Assembly: GCA_021399435.1 (NCBI GenBank)
Contig: JAJTUP010000017.1
Location: 806,001 to 870,000 of the forward strand
Source: Diaporthe sp. PMI_573
Lineage: Eukaryota; Ascomycota; Sordariomycetes; Diaporthales; Diaporthaceae
Direction: 5' to 3'
Length of the DNA stretch: 64,000 nt
Below, in pieces: positions 31,065 through 42,918 of the stretch (the first letter of the stretch is position 1; each line of letters begins with the position of its first letter). The translations under genes were made by a program, and so were the position numbers. A model generated the notes under the pieces. The model saw only the letters and a program-made list of their open reading frames with translations. It was not told the origin of the DNA and ran no database searches.

Positions 31065-31678
31065 TTACTTGCCGCCGAACCAGCTCGAGATGCCGCTCTT
31101 GGCCTGGCTGGCCTTCTCCTCGACCTTCTTGTCGAACTTGTCGATCTCCTGGATGGTGGCATTCTTGGCGTCCCTCGCGTAGGCGGTGGCCCCCTCCTTG
31201 CCTTTTTGGAGCTCGGCCTGGGTCTTGGCGAGCTGTTTGGTGTGATCGCGTCAGTGGGTTTGAAGTTGGGAATCGTATTGTGGAGAGCAACAGATTTGAT
31301 ATGCTAGGAACACATGAGAGGAGGAGGGGAGGGAGGGGAGAACACATACAGCCTCGTCAAACTTGGCACCAGCCTGTCGGCCCGTCGACTCGGCCTCCTT
31401 CTGGTACTCCTTGCCACGGCCGGGCAGCTCGCCCTTGACCTTTGCGGAGGCCTTGTGGATGTCGGCTGTTGGGGGAGGGGGAGCAAGGGCCTCGGTGTCA
31501 GCCAAGGTTGATGTCTCTATGGTGGTAGAGGAGGGGGAGGAGGAGGAGGAGGCCAGAGGCGCTTACCCTCGAACTGCTTCTCGGCTACTTTGGCGTTTCC
31601 TCCGGCTCCGTACAGGTAGTATCCGACACCGCCGGCGGCGGTGAGGCCGAGGATGAGGGGGGCTCTTGATCGGGACAT
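31065..31678 (-). CDS. Calcofluor white hypersensitive family protein, 131 aa
   Basis: Three exons on the minus strand: 31567-31678 (ATG at 31678), 31350-31465 and 31065-31232 (TAA 31065-31067), with introns of 101 and 117 nt (donors GTAAGC and GTATGT; branches GCTGAC and ACTGAC; acceptors AACAG). The protein starts MSRSRAPLILGLTAAGGVGY, a hydrophobic anchor, then GGNAKVAEKQFE, a charged helical middle (about 45-110), and ends in the hallmark SGISSWFGG just before the last Lys. This N- and C-terminal signature is that of the fungal family named for calcofluor-white hypersensitivity, which is linked to cell-wall stress by name only; its biochemical role is unknown. It converges on the Prp1 gene with about 240 bp between stops. 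Confidence 0.88.
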
Positions 31679-33171
31679 TGTGGTTGGGATGTTTTGTTGG
31701 TGTATGTGGACGTGAGTGATGCTTGTGGGTGAAGAAGGGCGCGACAGTGTATACGACTGAGTACGTGTTGTGGACAGTCGTTGAATGGCAATCAAATCAG
31801 ATCGCGAAGCTGAAGCTGAAGCTGAGCTCTTGTGGTATGATTGAGGAGGAGGGGGTCCTGGCTTTTTGGAGGCGGGTGTGTCACAGGAAAGGGGGGGGGG
31901 GGAGTATTGGGTTGATGGGATTGGCTTTTGCTAGGTTGGTCTAATATACCTGCCCATGCCTGGCGTAGCTACCTCCAACTCCACTGCCCTTGAGCGAGCG
32001 ATGGTGTCACCACCGTCGCACCTGGCAACTTGGGGAAACCTGCCCTGCCAACTTGCCCTGCTTGGCTCAAGCTGGATGGCTGGAATATCTGGTTGTCCGT
32101 CTACGTCATATCGACGACTGCTATCCTCCAGATGCGGCAATGACATCTGACGCGGGATGGATGGATGGGGCTGGACGCAGGGTGGCCCGTGCTGATTTCC
32201 CCGATGGGCTCCACTGCCGTCGATCTCTTTCCCCACAAGTCTCGGCCTTCCTCCTTCCCCGCCAACCACCTCACAGACTTTAGAGTGGCCGTTGGTGGAC
32301 TACACCAATCAGAGACTTCAAATTTGATGAGATATATGTGTATCGTTTGAGTTCAATCGTGACCATTTTTTGCATCTGCCTAAAATTCCGCCCTCATGTT
32401 CTAGGACTTGCAAATTCGTCAGGGGCCGCAAGACGAGCGATTTGATCATCAGAGACAAGCCTTGCATCAAAATCATTTCAACCAAATTTGAAGGCAATTT
32501 CGCCCTCTACTACACTGCATTCTACTAATTTTTCAGGTCCCGCCTATTGTGAATTGCTGCCTCGTCACCATCAAGGATTCGCCCGTATGCCAAGAGTGCG
32601 TCCATGGATATCTCCTTCAGCGTTGTCCACGATCAAGTTGACAGCTGCTGAAGCCCTCTCATGGTCTTCTTCGTCGTGTTTGTCTGTGAAATTGTTCCAG
32701 CCCGCCGGCGCATTCCCAGTCGAAGTTGCCACGGCTCCGAAAGCGCAACGGCTCAGTGGTATCATTGGCACCTGGGGCTTAAAGTGACATTTAGAGAGGA
32801 AAAGAAATTTTGCCTTTCTGGGAACCATATGTTTTTCTTTTCTCTATTTCCCTTCCCATAAAAAACTTTCTCGTTCGTGTTCAAAGCGCCCCCCAAACTA
32901 ACTCACATGCTCCGCCTCGGTGAGAATCAGATCCCCGCAGACATTCAGTAGAGCGTCGAAGGAGCCTTATCCAGTGATATGATAGGTCAGGAGAAGAGAA
33001 TGAGATTGAAAGGCGTGCTCGGGCCTATGGAGTTGAGGGTGTGTGGATCAGGTGCTCACACGCTTGGCGAGCTCCAGTTCACTGCCTGTAGTTGTAGAGC
33101 AAACCGTATCAGCCACCGGTTTGTATCAAAGATTGATCAGAACGGCCAGGCCACGTACCACTAATCTCAGC
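31679..33171. other. Intergenic region, 1.5 kb
   Basis: 5' flank of the calcofluor-family gene, including a run of twelve G at 31891-31902, and the 3' flank of the next minus-strand gene. I see only unsupported small frames. Confidence 0.5.
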
Positions 33172-35267
33172 TCATAGCATTTCGGCATCGCTGGGATCCA
33201 TGGAGGAGCTTTCGTCTTTGTATTGGCGAGAGCTGCCCGTCAAGAAGGGGCCTGGATATAGTAGTGGATCAGTAGGATGTACTATCCAGTCTTTCTTTTT
33301 GGGATAAAAAGCTCACTTATCTCCGGAACTGTGGTGTTTGTCCCAACCAACTCAGAAAGAGGGGTGATGGTTCCCCGGCGATGCAGGATATGTCGGATAT
33401 AGTCGACATGCGCCGGGTTCGCGTTCTGAAGCAAAGTGTGTAATGCCACACCTTGCTGTCCCGCGCTCACGACATAGAACCACCGCTCGAGGGATCTCAG
33501 TTCGTCCTGAAACCTCTGGTCCGAGACGGCGGTTTGCATGTCTCGCACCAGAGCAGGATCCAGCAATTCTCCGCGGCTGCCTTCGAGCTCTGTGCGCATG
33601 TTTCGCAGTTCTGTGTTCAACCTCTCCACCTCGATGGTCTTCAGTCTCTCCACCTCCCTCCGTGCCTCCAACAACTGCCTTTGGAGGACAGTGTGGTCAC
33701 CCAGCGGTACCATGTAGTTACTAGATTGGGCCGAGTCCTCGGGAATTGAAGGCATAGTGTTGCTGGACGATACTGGCCGTGCCTGTCTCGTGAGATTTTC
33801 CACGGGGTGATATCGCCCCTTGGGGGCTGAACTTGAGGGTCCATATCCGTTGGCGCGTTGGAACGACGGCAAATGTCTGAACTGAGTGGTAATTTTGGCC
33901 ATTATCATTGGTGAAGGCAACGCAAATGCCACGCAGTCGCCGTCAACTCCAAGGATCACATAGCCGTAGAAGTGCCCTGTCTGGGCGTCGATCAGGGCTG
34001 AGCCGGAGTCGCCTTCCCTCAATCCCTTTGAAAGCATAACGGTGAGCAACTGTTGGAAGGCACATGATCTGCGAGTCTTGAACGACACTGCATCTGCGAG
34101 TATCTTCCCACGGATGACTCCCCGGGAAGTGACAGCCAATATACTGACATCCGCGTTGTTGGTACTCGCAATGTCGTGGACCTGGACTCTCTGAGATCTG
34201 AATGGCTCTTCAAGTGTCACCTCATTGAGTCCCTTAGCTATCCCAGATTCCGCTACCGGCAATTTGATCAACAGGTAGTCCAGCTCCTCACCGTATCCAT
34301 CGGGCATGGGGAAGGAGCCCAGGAGAGTAGACGACTTCCATTCTTCGTGCTCCTCAGCCATCTCCACTGGTTTAGGAGACGTCAATGGTGTGCCAATCAT
34401 CCGATTTTGGGAATGTCGCGTGTCGGGTGTCTCAGGAGACGAGTCCCAATAAGCCGAGGACTGCTGGGATCGTTGCTGGTCCGAGTCCATATCCGCGTCT
34501 CTCATGGGCCATCCAGGGCTGACACTCCCTCTGCTGAGAATCATTTGTTCGTCGTCGTCGTCATCGGACTGGCCGTCAAACTCGCATTCATCCGCATCCG
34601 GACTCTGCTCCTGTGGAGCCTTGGAGCCAGGGCTGGGCTTCGCAGCATGAGCAACCGTCAACTGGTAGAGATGGTCTCCAAGTTGCACGATAGGTCCCCC
34701 GGTAGCATATTGGACGCTCCAACCGCTCTGGCTTGTAGCAACAAAACCGAGTCTCCTTCCGATCCCCGGATCGGTCAAGCCATACACATCGACCTTCAAC
34801 GCAGCTTCGGCAGTCGGGTTGGTGTCCAAGTATATGCCCTTGCCCAGAGGACGAGGGAGAAAGCTAGACTCGAAAGGAAACCCAGTCGAACCCAGTCCGA
34901 ACCCAGAGTTTCCCTCCCGCTTGACGAGCTCACTCTCTCGGATCAAGGCTTCTGCTTCCTTGCGCGTTGCCTTGTCGGGACAGCAGATCATGATGATTGG
35001 ATTGGCCCTCTGCTCGCTGCGCCCAATCATGTACAGCTTTACTATCAACTTCTCGCCTTCGGGTAGTTCGATGTTGTTCAGGATGCCTTCGACTTCGGGG
35101 CGGATGGTCTCGTTGTACCTCTGCAGAGCCGGTCCGCGGGGAAACCACACTGAGGATCTGCCGATTCTCCTCGTGCGCGTGTTGATCTTTTGGCCCAAGG
35201 AATCCATCGGATCAGGCCAGGCTGGTAGAGTCTTGCCACGCAGACGCTCCATATGTGCAATCTCCAC
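33172..35267 (-). CDS. Trypsin-like serine peptidase-domain protein with coiled coil, 676 aa
   Basis: Main exon 33317-35267 (ATG at 35267); a likely intron 33252-33316 (donor GTGAGC, branch TACTGAT, acceptor ATCCAG) leads to a short last exon 33172-33251. Without that intron the protein would end at 33282 after 661 residues. The central part has the order of a chymotrypsin-fold protease: LTVAHA with His at about residue 207, ELDYLLIKL with Asp at about 330, and REGDSGSALID with Ser at about 421, then the beta-rich FYGYVILGVDGDCVAFALPS. A disordered acidic insert of about 100 residues separates His and Asp. The N-terminal 150 residues are unassigned. A coiled-coil segment follows at about 530-600 (LLEARREVERLKTIEVERL). 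There is no signal peptide, so it is intracellular. Similar fungal proteins carry trypsin-like domains beside signalling domains; the substrate is unknown. Confidence 0.8.
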
Positions 35268-35921
35268 GTTGAATAAAAGCGTGATCCCAGTACGATGACT
35301 TCCGGAAGTGTGAAGGTCGTTCGCTCAACGAACAGAATGTAAAGATAATTGCATTGGCCGTGTTAGTACTAGTCCGTATCGCAAATGAATTGATTCTGAT
35401 ACGAGATGATTGCTGATCCGGATTGTGCCATGCGTACTGAGACTGACACAAGACGGTGGAGTATGAAGCCGGCCAAAACCAGAGGCCATTTACCTCGAGA
35501 ACACAACAGACTTAGGCAGATACGGAGAATTTTTGCATCTAGTCTGTTTGAGAAGCAACGAGTTATAAATAGGTGCAGAAGCGACTGGGTATTTGTTCCA
35601 TCTGCAGAGCCAGCTCATGTATCACCAGGCTGGCGGAGCACGCATGAGGGAATAAAAGTCTGGTGGTATGCAGCATGCGGTCAGCTGCGGGCCTGCGGCC
35701 CAGGCTGGATGAGCAGGCCGAGTGTCTTGGAAAGAGGCATCCTTCCCAAGGGATGCGGACGTCAATTTTCATCCTCCAGGGTTTCCCCACTCGCACTGAC
35801 TCCATGTCTTGGTATATCTGTTCCCCTGTGAATTATACGTACTTATGCCTATCTGTCTCAGACGTATATTCAAATCACCCCACAGCAATCTTTTCAATGT
35901 TAAAAAGTCCAAAGAAACACT
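35268..35921. other. Divergent intergenic region, 654 bp
   Basis: Shared 5' region of the trypsin-like gene and the tail-anchored protein gene, so the two may be co-regulated. No tRNA or other element is supported. Confidence 0.5.
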
Positions 35922-37022
35922 ATGCGTGGAATAAATGATGCGCTTTGGGCACGAAGTCGGGATTCGAATCATCGACTTTGTAACGGCGAACTGGTCACGA
36001 GCCTGCATCACGACGCCTACACCAGATACTATTTCGTCCAACAGGGCTACTTGACCCACGAGCTCGGGGTACAAAAAATGGCCCAGGATAGCGGACTTGT
36101 GTCGGATATCGCGAAGTTGCTCCGGGGCGACTTCTCACGCCAGGAAGTGGTATCAGGCGTCGAACAGCGCCTCAAAAGCCAGGTGGGAGTAGAGTACTGT
36201 CAAGAGATGGTTTGCTTCACTGCGCGGCTATTGGTAATGATGAACGTGGGGCGCCTGATGAGCGAGGCACACCTTCGCAGGAATGTTCCGTGGGAGTCGA
36301 ACTCGCTCAGGAACTGCGTGGACGACTATTTCTCCGAGGACCCCAAGATGAGCTGCGAAAGCATCAAATTTCCCAAAGCATTCAACGCGTGGGGCATCGA
36401 GACGATTGGCGGCATCAGAGTCAAGCTGACCGACAACCTCGCCGATCACCTGCTCTTAGTTGAAGACGACACCACGTTGCTTCTGTTTCATCACGCGTCA
36501 TTCCTGGAGTACCAAGACACAAGGTGAATTACATAATCGACATAATCGTGGACTGTGGGTAGCACTACGGCTAATTGCCCTTCACACAGCTCCATTTTAC
36601 CAAAGGGACTAGCCGAAGAGACACTCAGGACGCTCGCCCTGCTGTTCCCTCAAGCAGAATTCTCCAGAGCACGACGTGTTGAGCGTACCAAAACAATGTG
36701 GCTGAAGAGGCTTTGCGAGAGATACGAGAAGACCAATTGCCTCGTGGACAAAAGACTCACCAGGTGTGGAAATCTAAACACAAGTGAGCGACAGGTCCAG
36801 AACTTCAAATTCTGGAGGGACCGGCTGGTGGTCCTCAAGCAGGCTTATGATGAGGCAAGGCCTAGCACACTCTCCCAGTGGTGGCATGATCGACGGAACG
36901 GGGTGCAGTGGTATACGTTCTGGGTCGCTGTGCTCGTTCTGACTCTCACTATATTCTTCGGGCTCGTCCAGTCTATCGAAGGAGCTCTTCAGGTTTACAA
37001 GGCGTATCATCCGAGTCCTTGA
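35922..37022 (+). CDS. Fungal tail-anchored protein of unknown function, 344 aa
   Basis: Two exons, 35922-36523 and 36590-37022 (TGA 37020-37022); the intron begins GTGAAT and ends CACACAG and joins in phase 2. The N-terminal two thirds are soluble and unassigned. The second exon has the signature of a family found in large numbers in filamentous ascomycetes: LPKGLAEETLRTLALLFPQ, then KRLTRCGNLN, FKFWRDRLVVLKQAYDEA, SQWWHDRRNGVQWYTFW, and a single C-terminal membrane helix (about residues 314-333) ending SIEGALQVYKAYHPSP. The family has no established function. The anchor suggests insertion in an internal membrane with the bulk in the cytosol. The ATG at 35922 is the first in frame; an additional upstream exon cannot be excluded. 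Confidence 0.85.
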
Positions 37023-37848
37023 AGGAAGTAGTTGTGGCAGACGTAAGGAAAACTAGACAGCACCTGGATGACCTATATCTGGGAATACCGGTGCGGCGTA
37101 CATGTGGCTGGGATCAGATGGTAATCAGCATGGAGCGGGCCAGGGTTGGAGACAACGCCGTCATTGATAGAGTTCCAATGCTCATCTCAATCTGTCTTGT
37201 GATGCAAATCCGTAACGCGACTCTTGATTGCCCAAGGTCTTTTGACGGTGGCTTAACTAATCTTGACTCGAGATTCAAGCCATTTACGTTGTGAATTACC
37301 GTGGTGTCAGACAGGCTGAACAGCCATAGAATACCGGCCCGCAGTAGGCCTTTAATCAAAGATTTTGCTAAAGTAAATGGTATTTTTCAAAGGTTATGCC
37401 TCCCTGACAACAACACATCCTTATGCCCATTTATCAGAATTGGGCAGACCAAGCCCTCCGGCGGCTCAACTTTGGAATTTTGATATCGTCACTGCCAGGG
37501 TGGAGCAAGCACAAGCACTTGAAGTTCTCATCCACAGCGAGGCTCGACGTTTTGTTGGTCTCTCACCGTAGATTCAAGCTGGACAATTCAAGTAGAGCAA
37601 TAAGTCTGACTACTCGCGTCATTACAGATCAGGTGTTGGGCCGATCAATATAAAGAACGGGGCAGTAGGGTAATGGGCACTTAAGTTATCTGTCACATGC
37701 AGACGTTTTTACAATGTTCATAGTACATTGATCTAGGCGAATGTAGTCAGCAAAGAATCTTTCGCAACATTATCTATTCTACTCGAGAAAAACCAATTAT
37801 CTAACTCCCCAATAACATACGCAACATCAATCTAGACCTCGACTATCC
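37023..37848. other. Intergenic region, 826 bp
   Basis: 3' flanks of two convergent genes. No gene or clear element is seen. Confidence 0.5.
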
Positions 37849-39073
37849 TCACTCGTCCTCAAGGTCTTCAGACTGGGCGTCCTCGTCCTCAGGCTCCTCC
37901 TCAGCATCTTCCTCTTCTTCAGGGTCTTCAGACTCGTCGCCGTCTTCTTCCGCAACTTCTGACCCTTCGACTTCTTCGGCACCATCATCTCTGAAAAACA
38001 ATGTTAGTACGAGGACTCATCAGCAGTCGGCTAACGTGACTCACTCTTCTTCCTCATCCCCAGATTGCTCTGCATCTTCATCCTCTTCTCCAGACTGGAC
38101 CTCGCCATTTTCATCCCCGCTTGCATTATCATCCGCTTGATCTTCCTCGTCGCTAAATTCGAGAACATGTCAGACTAGTCACGTCGAACCTGGGGCTGCA
38201 AAACATCACAGCTGGTGTCAAGAGGATCCAGCTGGCAGAGCTAACTCACTTTTCGTCAACCTCCTCTTCTTCCTCGTCTTGGTCCTGCTCTTCTCCCTCA
38301 TCTTCGCTCTGTTCTTCTCCTTCGCCTTCACCTTCCTCTTCTCCCTCACTCTGGTCATCCTCGTTCTGCTGCGCTTCTTTGGCTTTCCGATCTGCCTCAG
38401 CTTTGAGCTCTGCCTCATTCGCTGCTTTAGCATCTTCTTCGGCCTTCTTCGTGGCTGCATCAGCATCAGCGGCGGCCTTCTGGTCGGCAGCCTGTTTGTC
38501 CATCAAGGCCTTGATCTCGTCCGCATTCTTCTTGGGCTGGGCGTTTTCGAAGTGGACGTGCATGGCAGCAGGGTCGGTCCATTTCTTGTTCTCACCCCAC
38601 CAACTCCAATGGTCCCTCTCCCACTTGCCGTGGCGGAGGTATTTGCCCGTGTCGAAGATGTAGACCTGGAAATTGACGAACACGTCTTTCCTGACCTCAA
38701 CATCTATCAGGTCCATCGGTAAGATCTGACCCTTCAGTTCCTGAAAGTCATCGTGTTCTTGGTCGGTACAGATTACTATGTTGTACTGGTCAAACGTGGC
38801 GGTGCGTATGGAGCTGATAGAGTTGTCAAGGAACTGCTTCCGGATGTTGAACTCGTTATTGTCGTTCCGAGCTTGCTCTTTGAGTTTCTGGGCTTCTTGA
38901 CGTGCTATATCTGATATCTTGGCGCCGGCTTCGGCGAAGCCAACAACCATACCACCAATGTCCCCCACACCGCTTCCGCCCCCAGCAGAGGCGGCTGTTC
39001 TTGTTAGTCTCGCTGCTTTCATGTAAAAGGAAGCTGAGAGATCTCACTAACCTCTAAGTACAACACCTGCCAT
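37849..39073 (-). CDS. Conserved fungal protein with acidic C-terminus, 338 aa
   Basis: Four exons on the minus strand: 39052-39073, 38250-38994, 38045-38152 and 37849-37990 (TGA 37849-37851). The first coding exon is only 22 nt (MAGVVLR plus one base) before a 57-nt intron with GACTAAC branch; a start at 39022 inside that intron would be the alternative. The N-terminal half (about 8-165) looks like a folded domain conserved in fungi: AGGGSGVGDIGGMVVGFAEAG, FDQYNIVICTDQEHDD, DVFVNFQVYIFDTGKYLR and KWERDHWSWWGE. I know no function for it. The second half is a helical Ala/Lys/Glu-rich linker and then an almost pure Glu/Asp/Ser tail (about 230-338). Acidic tails of this sort are frequent in chromatin or chaperone-like proteins, but that is only an analogy. 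Confidence 0.8.
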
Positions 39074-40385
39074 AGCAATTGTTAGACGACAAATTCAGCG
39101 TTAATGGAGGGGAATGAGGAGTCGGCGCAGTCAGGAGTATAGAGTTTAATGCCGTATGTTGAGGAACAGGATCAAAGTTGGCTCCCTGGACTGCTGGAAA
39201 ATTGGCTTTATATGTATACCAGTGTGCATATTAGATCGTAGACATGGCCTCAACAGGGTCGGTCATCGTGTACACTGTTTCTCAAAAATGGCGACTGCAG
39301 GCGGAGGCTGTTAGCCAGGATGCGTCGAGCATAGCAATCTTGACCACCTTGATCCATTTGGAATGTCTCGACCGCTGAGACCTGCTAACCTGTTGGGTTC
39401 GGGACACTAGACAAGGCTGGTGGTCAGAAGTGCGCTGACAAACGTTGGACGAGGCAGTGCCCTTTTTAGGAAATAATAGTTTCACCAGAAAAAGGCCCTT
39501 CCTCACGATTATTATAATGAACTAGGTTACATTAATGTACATCTTGACATGTACCACAAAGTCTTTCAAGCTAAGGGAGAGCTAAGCGTAATATAACGAC
39601 TAATCATCATGTTGCCACCCCATGGGACCTTTCTGTTGCCACATTGTGTGCTGCTGAGGGAACAATGTGGCGCATAAGCCGGAAGCCGTGGCTTGAAAGT
39701 CAGGTAAAGATCCATTAGTTTTATCTAGACTTGAATCTATTTTCTGCCCTCTCGGCCCTTTTAGATCCACTCAGCAGAGATCTCAGATCCTGCAAGGGGC
39801 AATGCATGTCACCCGCACGGGAATTTGGAAACAAAATCAAAGACCATATGCATCGTGACCCTCCATGGCTAAGTTTGGGTCGACTGCTGATGATTATGTT
39901 GTTGAGAGTCAGGATTCCGACCAATATCAATGGTCAGCGCGCTTTAACCCTAGTGATTTTGTTCAGCTGAATGTAGTAATGTCCTTACTCCTCGCCCATG
40001 ATGGTGGCTTACTCATGACCCAACCCGCTAATATAGTGCCGTTTCTATCACTTTGACCTCTTTGTCTGCACGAAAGCTGAAGGATTGTAATTCTTCCAAC
40101 ATCAGCTGAGAACGTCAGCCCAAGAAGCTTTCAATGTTAATGTCGTCCACGGCGGCGACTGGTGGCGATGCGAATAGAGAACAAATCCAGGAGAAATGAG
40201 ATGTAAGCTATGCCTGAATCGTTCGGAGTGTAAATAGTGCACGATTTTCGCCGAACTGTATAAAGCTCAGCCTGTGGAGGCTACGGGGAACAGACTTGAG
40301 AATTCCAACCACTCATCACCTCGCCAATTAAATAGTTGAGGCAATCTCATACTCTACGTCGATTTTGTTGTATTCCTTTTCGATA
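39074..40385. other. Intergenic region, 1.3 kb
   Basis: Divergent 5' flanks of two genes. It contains only short open frames without support. Confidence 0.5.
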
Positions 40386-41364
40386 ATGAGCCATAACTTC
40401 AAGCCGTCTCCTGAGCTTCCGCTCAGACCCAAGGGAAACGGACTACAAGAATTCATCCTAGACCCCAAGACATCTGTAAAACGATACCTCGAGAACAACA
40501 ATTCGCAACAGGCAAACTCCCAGCTTGGTTCGATTGCACGGCCCGACTTTGCTCAACCCGATTTTACCCAAAACTCTGCAAACAGGACCTCTGCATCTCC
40601 CAACATGCAGACGTACCAGGCCTACCAGGCTGATCATCAGCCTCAGCGACCCCAACAGCCGCAGGCGCGCCCATATGCGGGTATTACTACCCCATTTGCC
40701 AATCCCACGACTCCCCCTCCTGCATTCGGTATCCCGGCCCCTGACCAGCGCTTTGTGGGACCGGCGCCTCCTCCGGCCGAGCCTCAGGTAAACACCAACT
40801 TGCCTGCTCCGAGACGCTACCACCGGATGATCACGGAGTACGAGACGATCAAGGCCGTCTTCTACACCGCCAACTTTCGTGAGTGACTATTCATTTCCAC
40901 CCACCCTTGCTCCATTATTCCCGCTGACCAAGCTGACCACGGACCCAGAGCCCACGAGCAACGACCTGAGCCCCCTGGCGTCCAGGCTCAAGTACCTGAC
41001 GCGGGAGATCTGGAACCTGCGGTACACGTGCGCCTCCGAGTTCCCTTACAACGACGCGACGACCGAGGAGCGTATCACCGAGTGGAAGGCGCAGTTCGAG
41101 TACTGGTCCGACGTTCTTGAGGACCTGCTCGACCCGCGCTACGTGGCCAAGGCCAAGCTCGAGGCCAAGGAGAGCGACTGGGCCGGCATCGCAGGGCTGG
41201 CCTCTGGCGCGTCGGCTAAGAAGGCTTCTGCGGTGGCTGATGATGATGAGGCTGCGCCTGTCGTGGCCAAGAAGAAGAGCACTAAGGCTGCTGCTGCTGC
41301 TGAGGGAGATGCTGCGCCGGCTGCGAAGAAGAAGGTTGTTAAGAAGAAGGCTGCTGCTGAGTAA
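40386..41364 (+). CDS. Hypothetical Pro/Gln-rich protein with Ala/Lys tail, 302 aa
   Basis: Two exons, 40386-40878 and 40949-41364 (TAA 41362-41364); intron GTGAGT to CCCAG, 70 nt, phase 1, with GCTGAC branch. The first 140 residues are low complexity and rich in Pro, Gln and Asn. A folded-looking helical segment spans the junction (about 145-245): RRYHRMITEYETIKAVFY, then LASRLKYLTREIWNLRYTC and ITEWKAQFEYWSDVLEDLLD. The C-terminus is an Ala/Lys-rich tail (STKAAAAAEG, KKKVVKKKAAAE) reminiscent of linker-histone-like tails and suited to nucleic-acid binding. No domain is recognised. Its start at 40386 follows an AT-rich leader and is the first ATG in frame. Confidence 0.8.
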
Positions 41365-42153
41365 AAGACACAATAATTGTGGATGATGGGAAAGGGTGGA
41401 TGACTGACGTGTCTGAGGGAGATTGGTGGGAACTGAAGTTCACTCTGGTGGTAATGGTGTCCGGTTGCAGTGCGCTTTAGATTGTTTAGTCTGATAATTT
41501 GAATCTGCATTTCTGTTCTTCAATACTTCTCAAGGGACAAGAGTTCTTCCTTTTCTTCCAAATGCCACGCCAACTGTGGCTGTAATCGTGTCTGAGCAGT
41601 GTGCCGTTCAAGTTGTTGCTGTATCTGGTCACGGATGACGGCAGTCAACTTGAAAGGTGTCCTTTGGCCCAAGTGGTCGCAGAATTGGCGCTAATTTGGA
41701 CCCGTGGATACCTGAATATGCTGAAGGATTATTGGGAGACGAGATATTGATGATCCAATATCCACATGTGCACATGTGCAGTCATGAAATAGTATGGAAG
41801 AATAACCACAACAAATCTTCCCAAAATGTCCATCTCGTCAGGGTGAAAGGACAAAAATTTAGTTTCTATGGATAAGATGTTGCATTTGAGAGTTATAGTA
41901 GCTGACACGACCACCCTCAAGTTCTCAACCGCCCCTTGGATTAGACCAATTTACACCGGTGTGCATATTGAGTTTACGTCGTGTGAGATCTCAAAGTTGC
42001 TTCTTCGCCATGCATCGTTTTCTTTGAAGAAACGTACACTAATAACACTGGTGCTTACATAGTTTTTAGAGAATGATGATATAATTCCATGCATCTAAGG
42101 ATGGTACTGTTGAATCCAGGGCCACCCAGTCTGACTGTGATACCAAGAATAAA
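41365..42153. other. Intergenic region, 789 bp
   Basis: Convergent 3' flanks; nothing further seen. Confidence 0.5.
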
Positions 42154-42918
42154 CTACATCAACGCGTCCAAGACCCCGAGAACGCCCTCGCCTCCACCCT
42201 CCGCTAAATACTGTTTGGCTCTTGCAGCTTTCGTCTTGCGATATGCAAAGTAGAGCGCAATAGAAAAGACCACCTTGAGCGATGTTTCCACGATCGAAAG
42301 GACCCAGGAGGCCGTCTAACAATGGTCAGAAACGGAGATGATTGATCGGAATGGTTTGCGACATACCTGGATTCTGCAAAGCTTTGAGAAGTCCACGGCG
42401 ATATCGCCGTTAGCTTGGAGGTCCTTGGCAATGTCTGTACATGACCAACCCCAGAGGTCGCTTATCCCCTTCTCCAACCGGTACAGGAATGTGACAACAA
42501 GCCATAGGAGGATGTGAATTGTGTATGACAGCACAATAACCTTCCAGCTCTCAGCTGCGTGTTTGGGGAAGAGGCAGTAATAGAGTAGCAAGAGAATGGA
42601 GGTAATCATTGTGAGCAGCGATGCAGCAAGCAGCATATAGGTCGGCCAGGTCTCTGGCGATCTGGGCCAGATTGGGCGTCCGAGTGCTTCGTCGTGACGT
42701 GTCGCTATGAACACCGAAATAACGAAGGACATAAATGCAAACATGATAATGTTCATCATTGCCGAAGTCATTCTGGATATTCTGCGAATCCGTGAGACTC
42801 TGGCGCTCCACTTCCGGGCTCGATCTCCCCAAAGGTTCTCATGGTTACGAGTCTGGATTTGCGTAGGTACCTCTTTGTAAGTTGAGCTGTAAGATGTAGG
42901 CGAGTTGTATGCGGCCAT
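42154..42918 (-). CDS. Four-helix membrane protein (MARVEL-like), 237 aa
   Basis: Two exons on the minus strand: 42367-42918 (ATG at 42918) and 42154-42315 (TAG 42154-42156), with a 51-nt intron (donor GTATGT, acceptor GTTAG, phase 0). Four hydrophobic segments are clear: about residues 51-73 (MMNIIMFAFMSFVISVFIA), 89-115 (YMLLAASLLTMITSILLLL), 126-148 (VIVLSYTIHILLWLVVTFLY) and 188-210 (VLSIVETSLKVVFSIALYFA). The arrangement of four helices with short loops and cytosolic tails resembles MARVEL-type proteins of fungal plasma membranes, though no diagnostic motif allows certainty. The loop before helix 4 has two Cys (WSCTD, KLCRIQ). No partner gene is apparent nearby. Confidence 0.82.

Noticed and set aside
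35955..35985. GGGATTCGAATC sequence resembling a tRNA T-loop
   Set aside because: The flanking bases do not form a T-stem and no acceptor or anticodon arm can be drawn; it lies in coding sequence.
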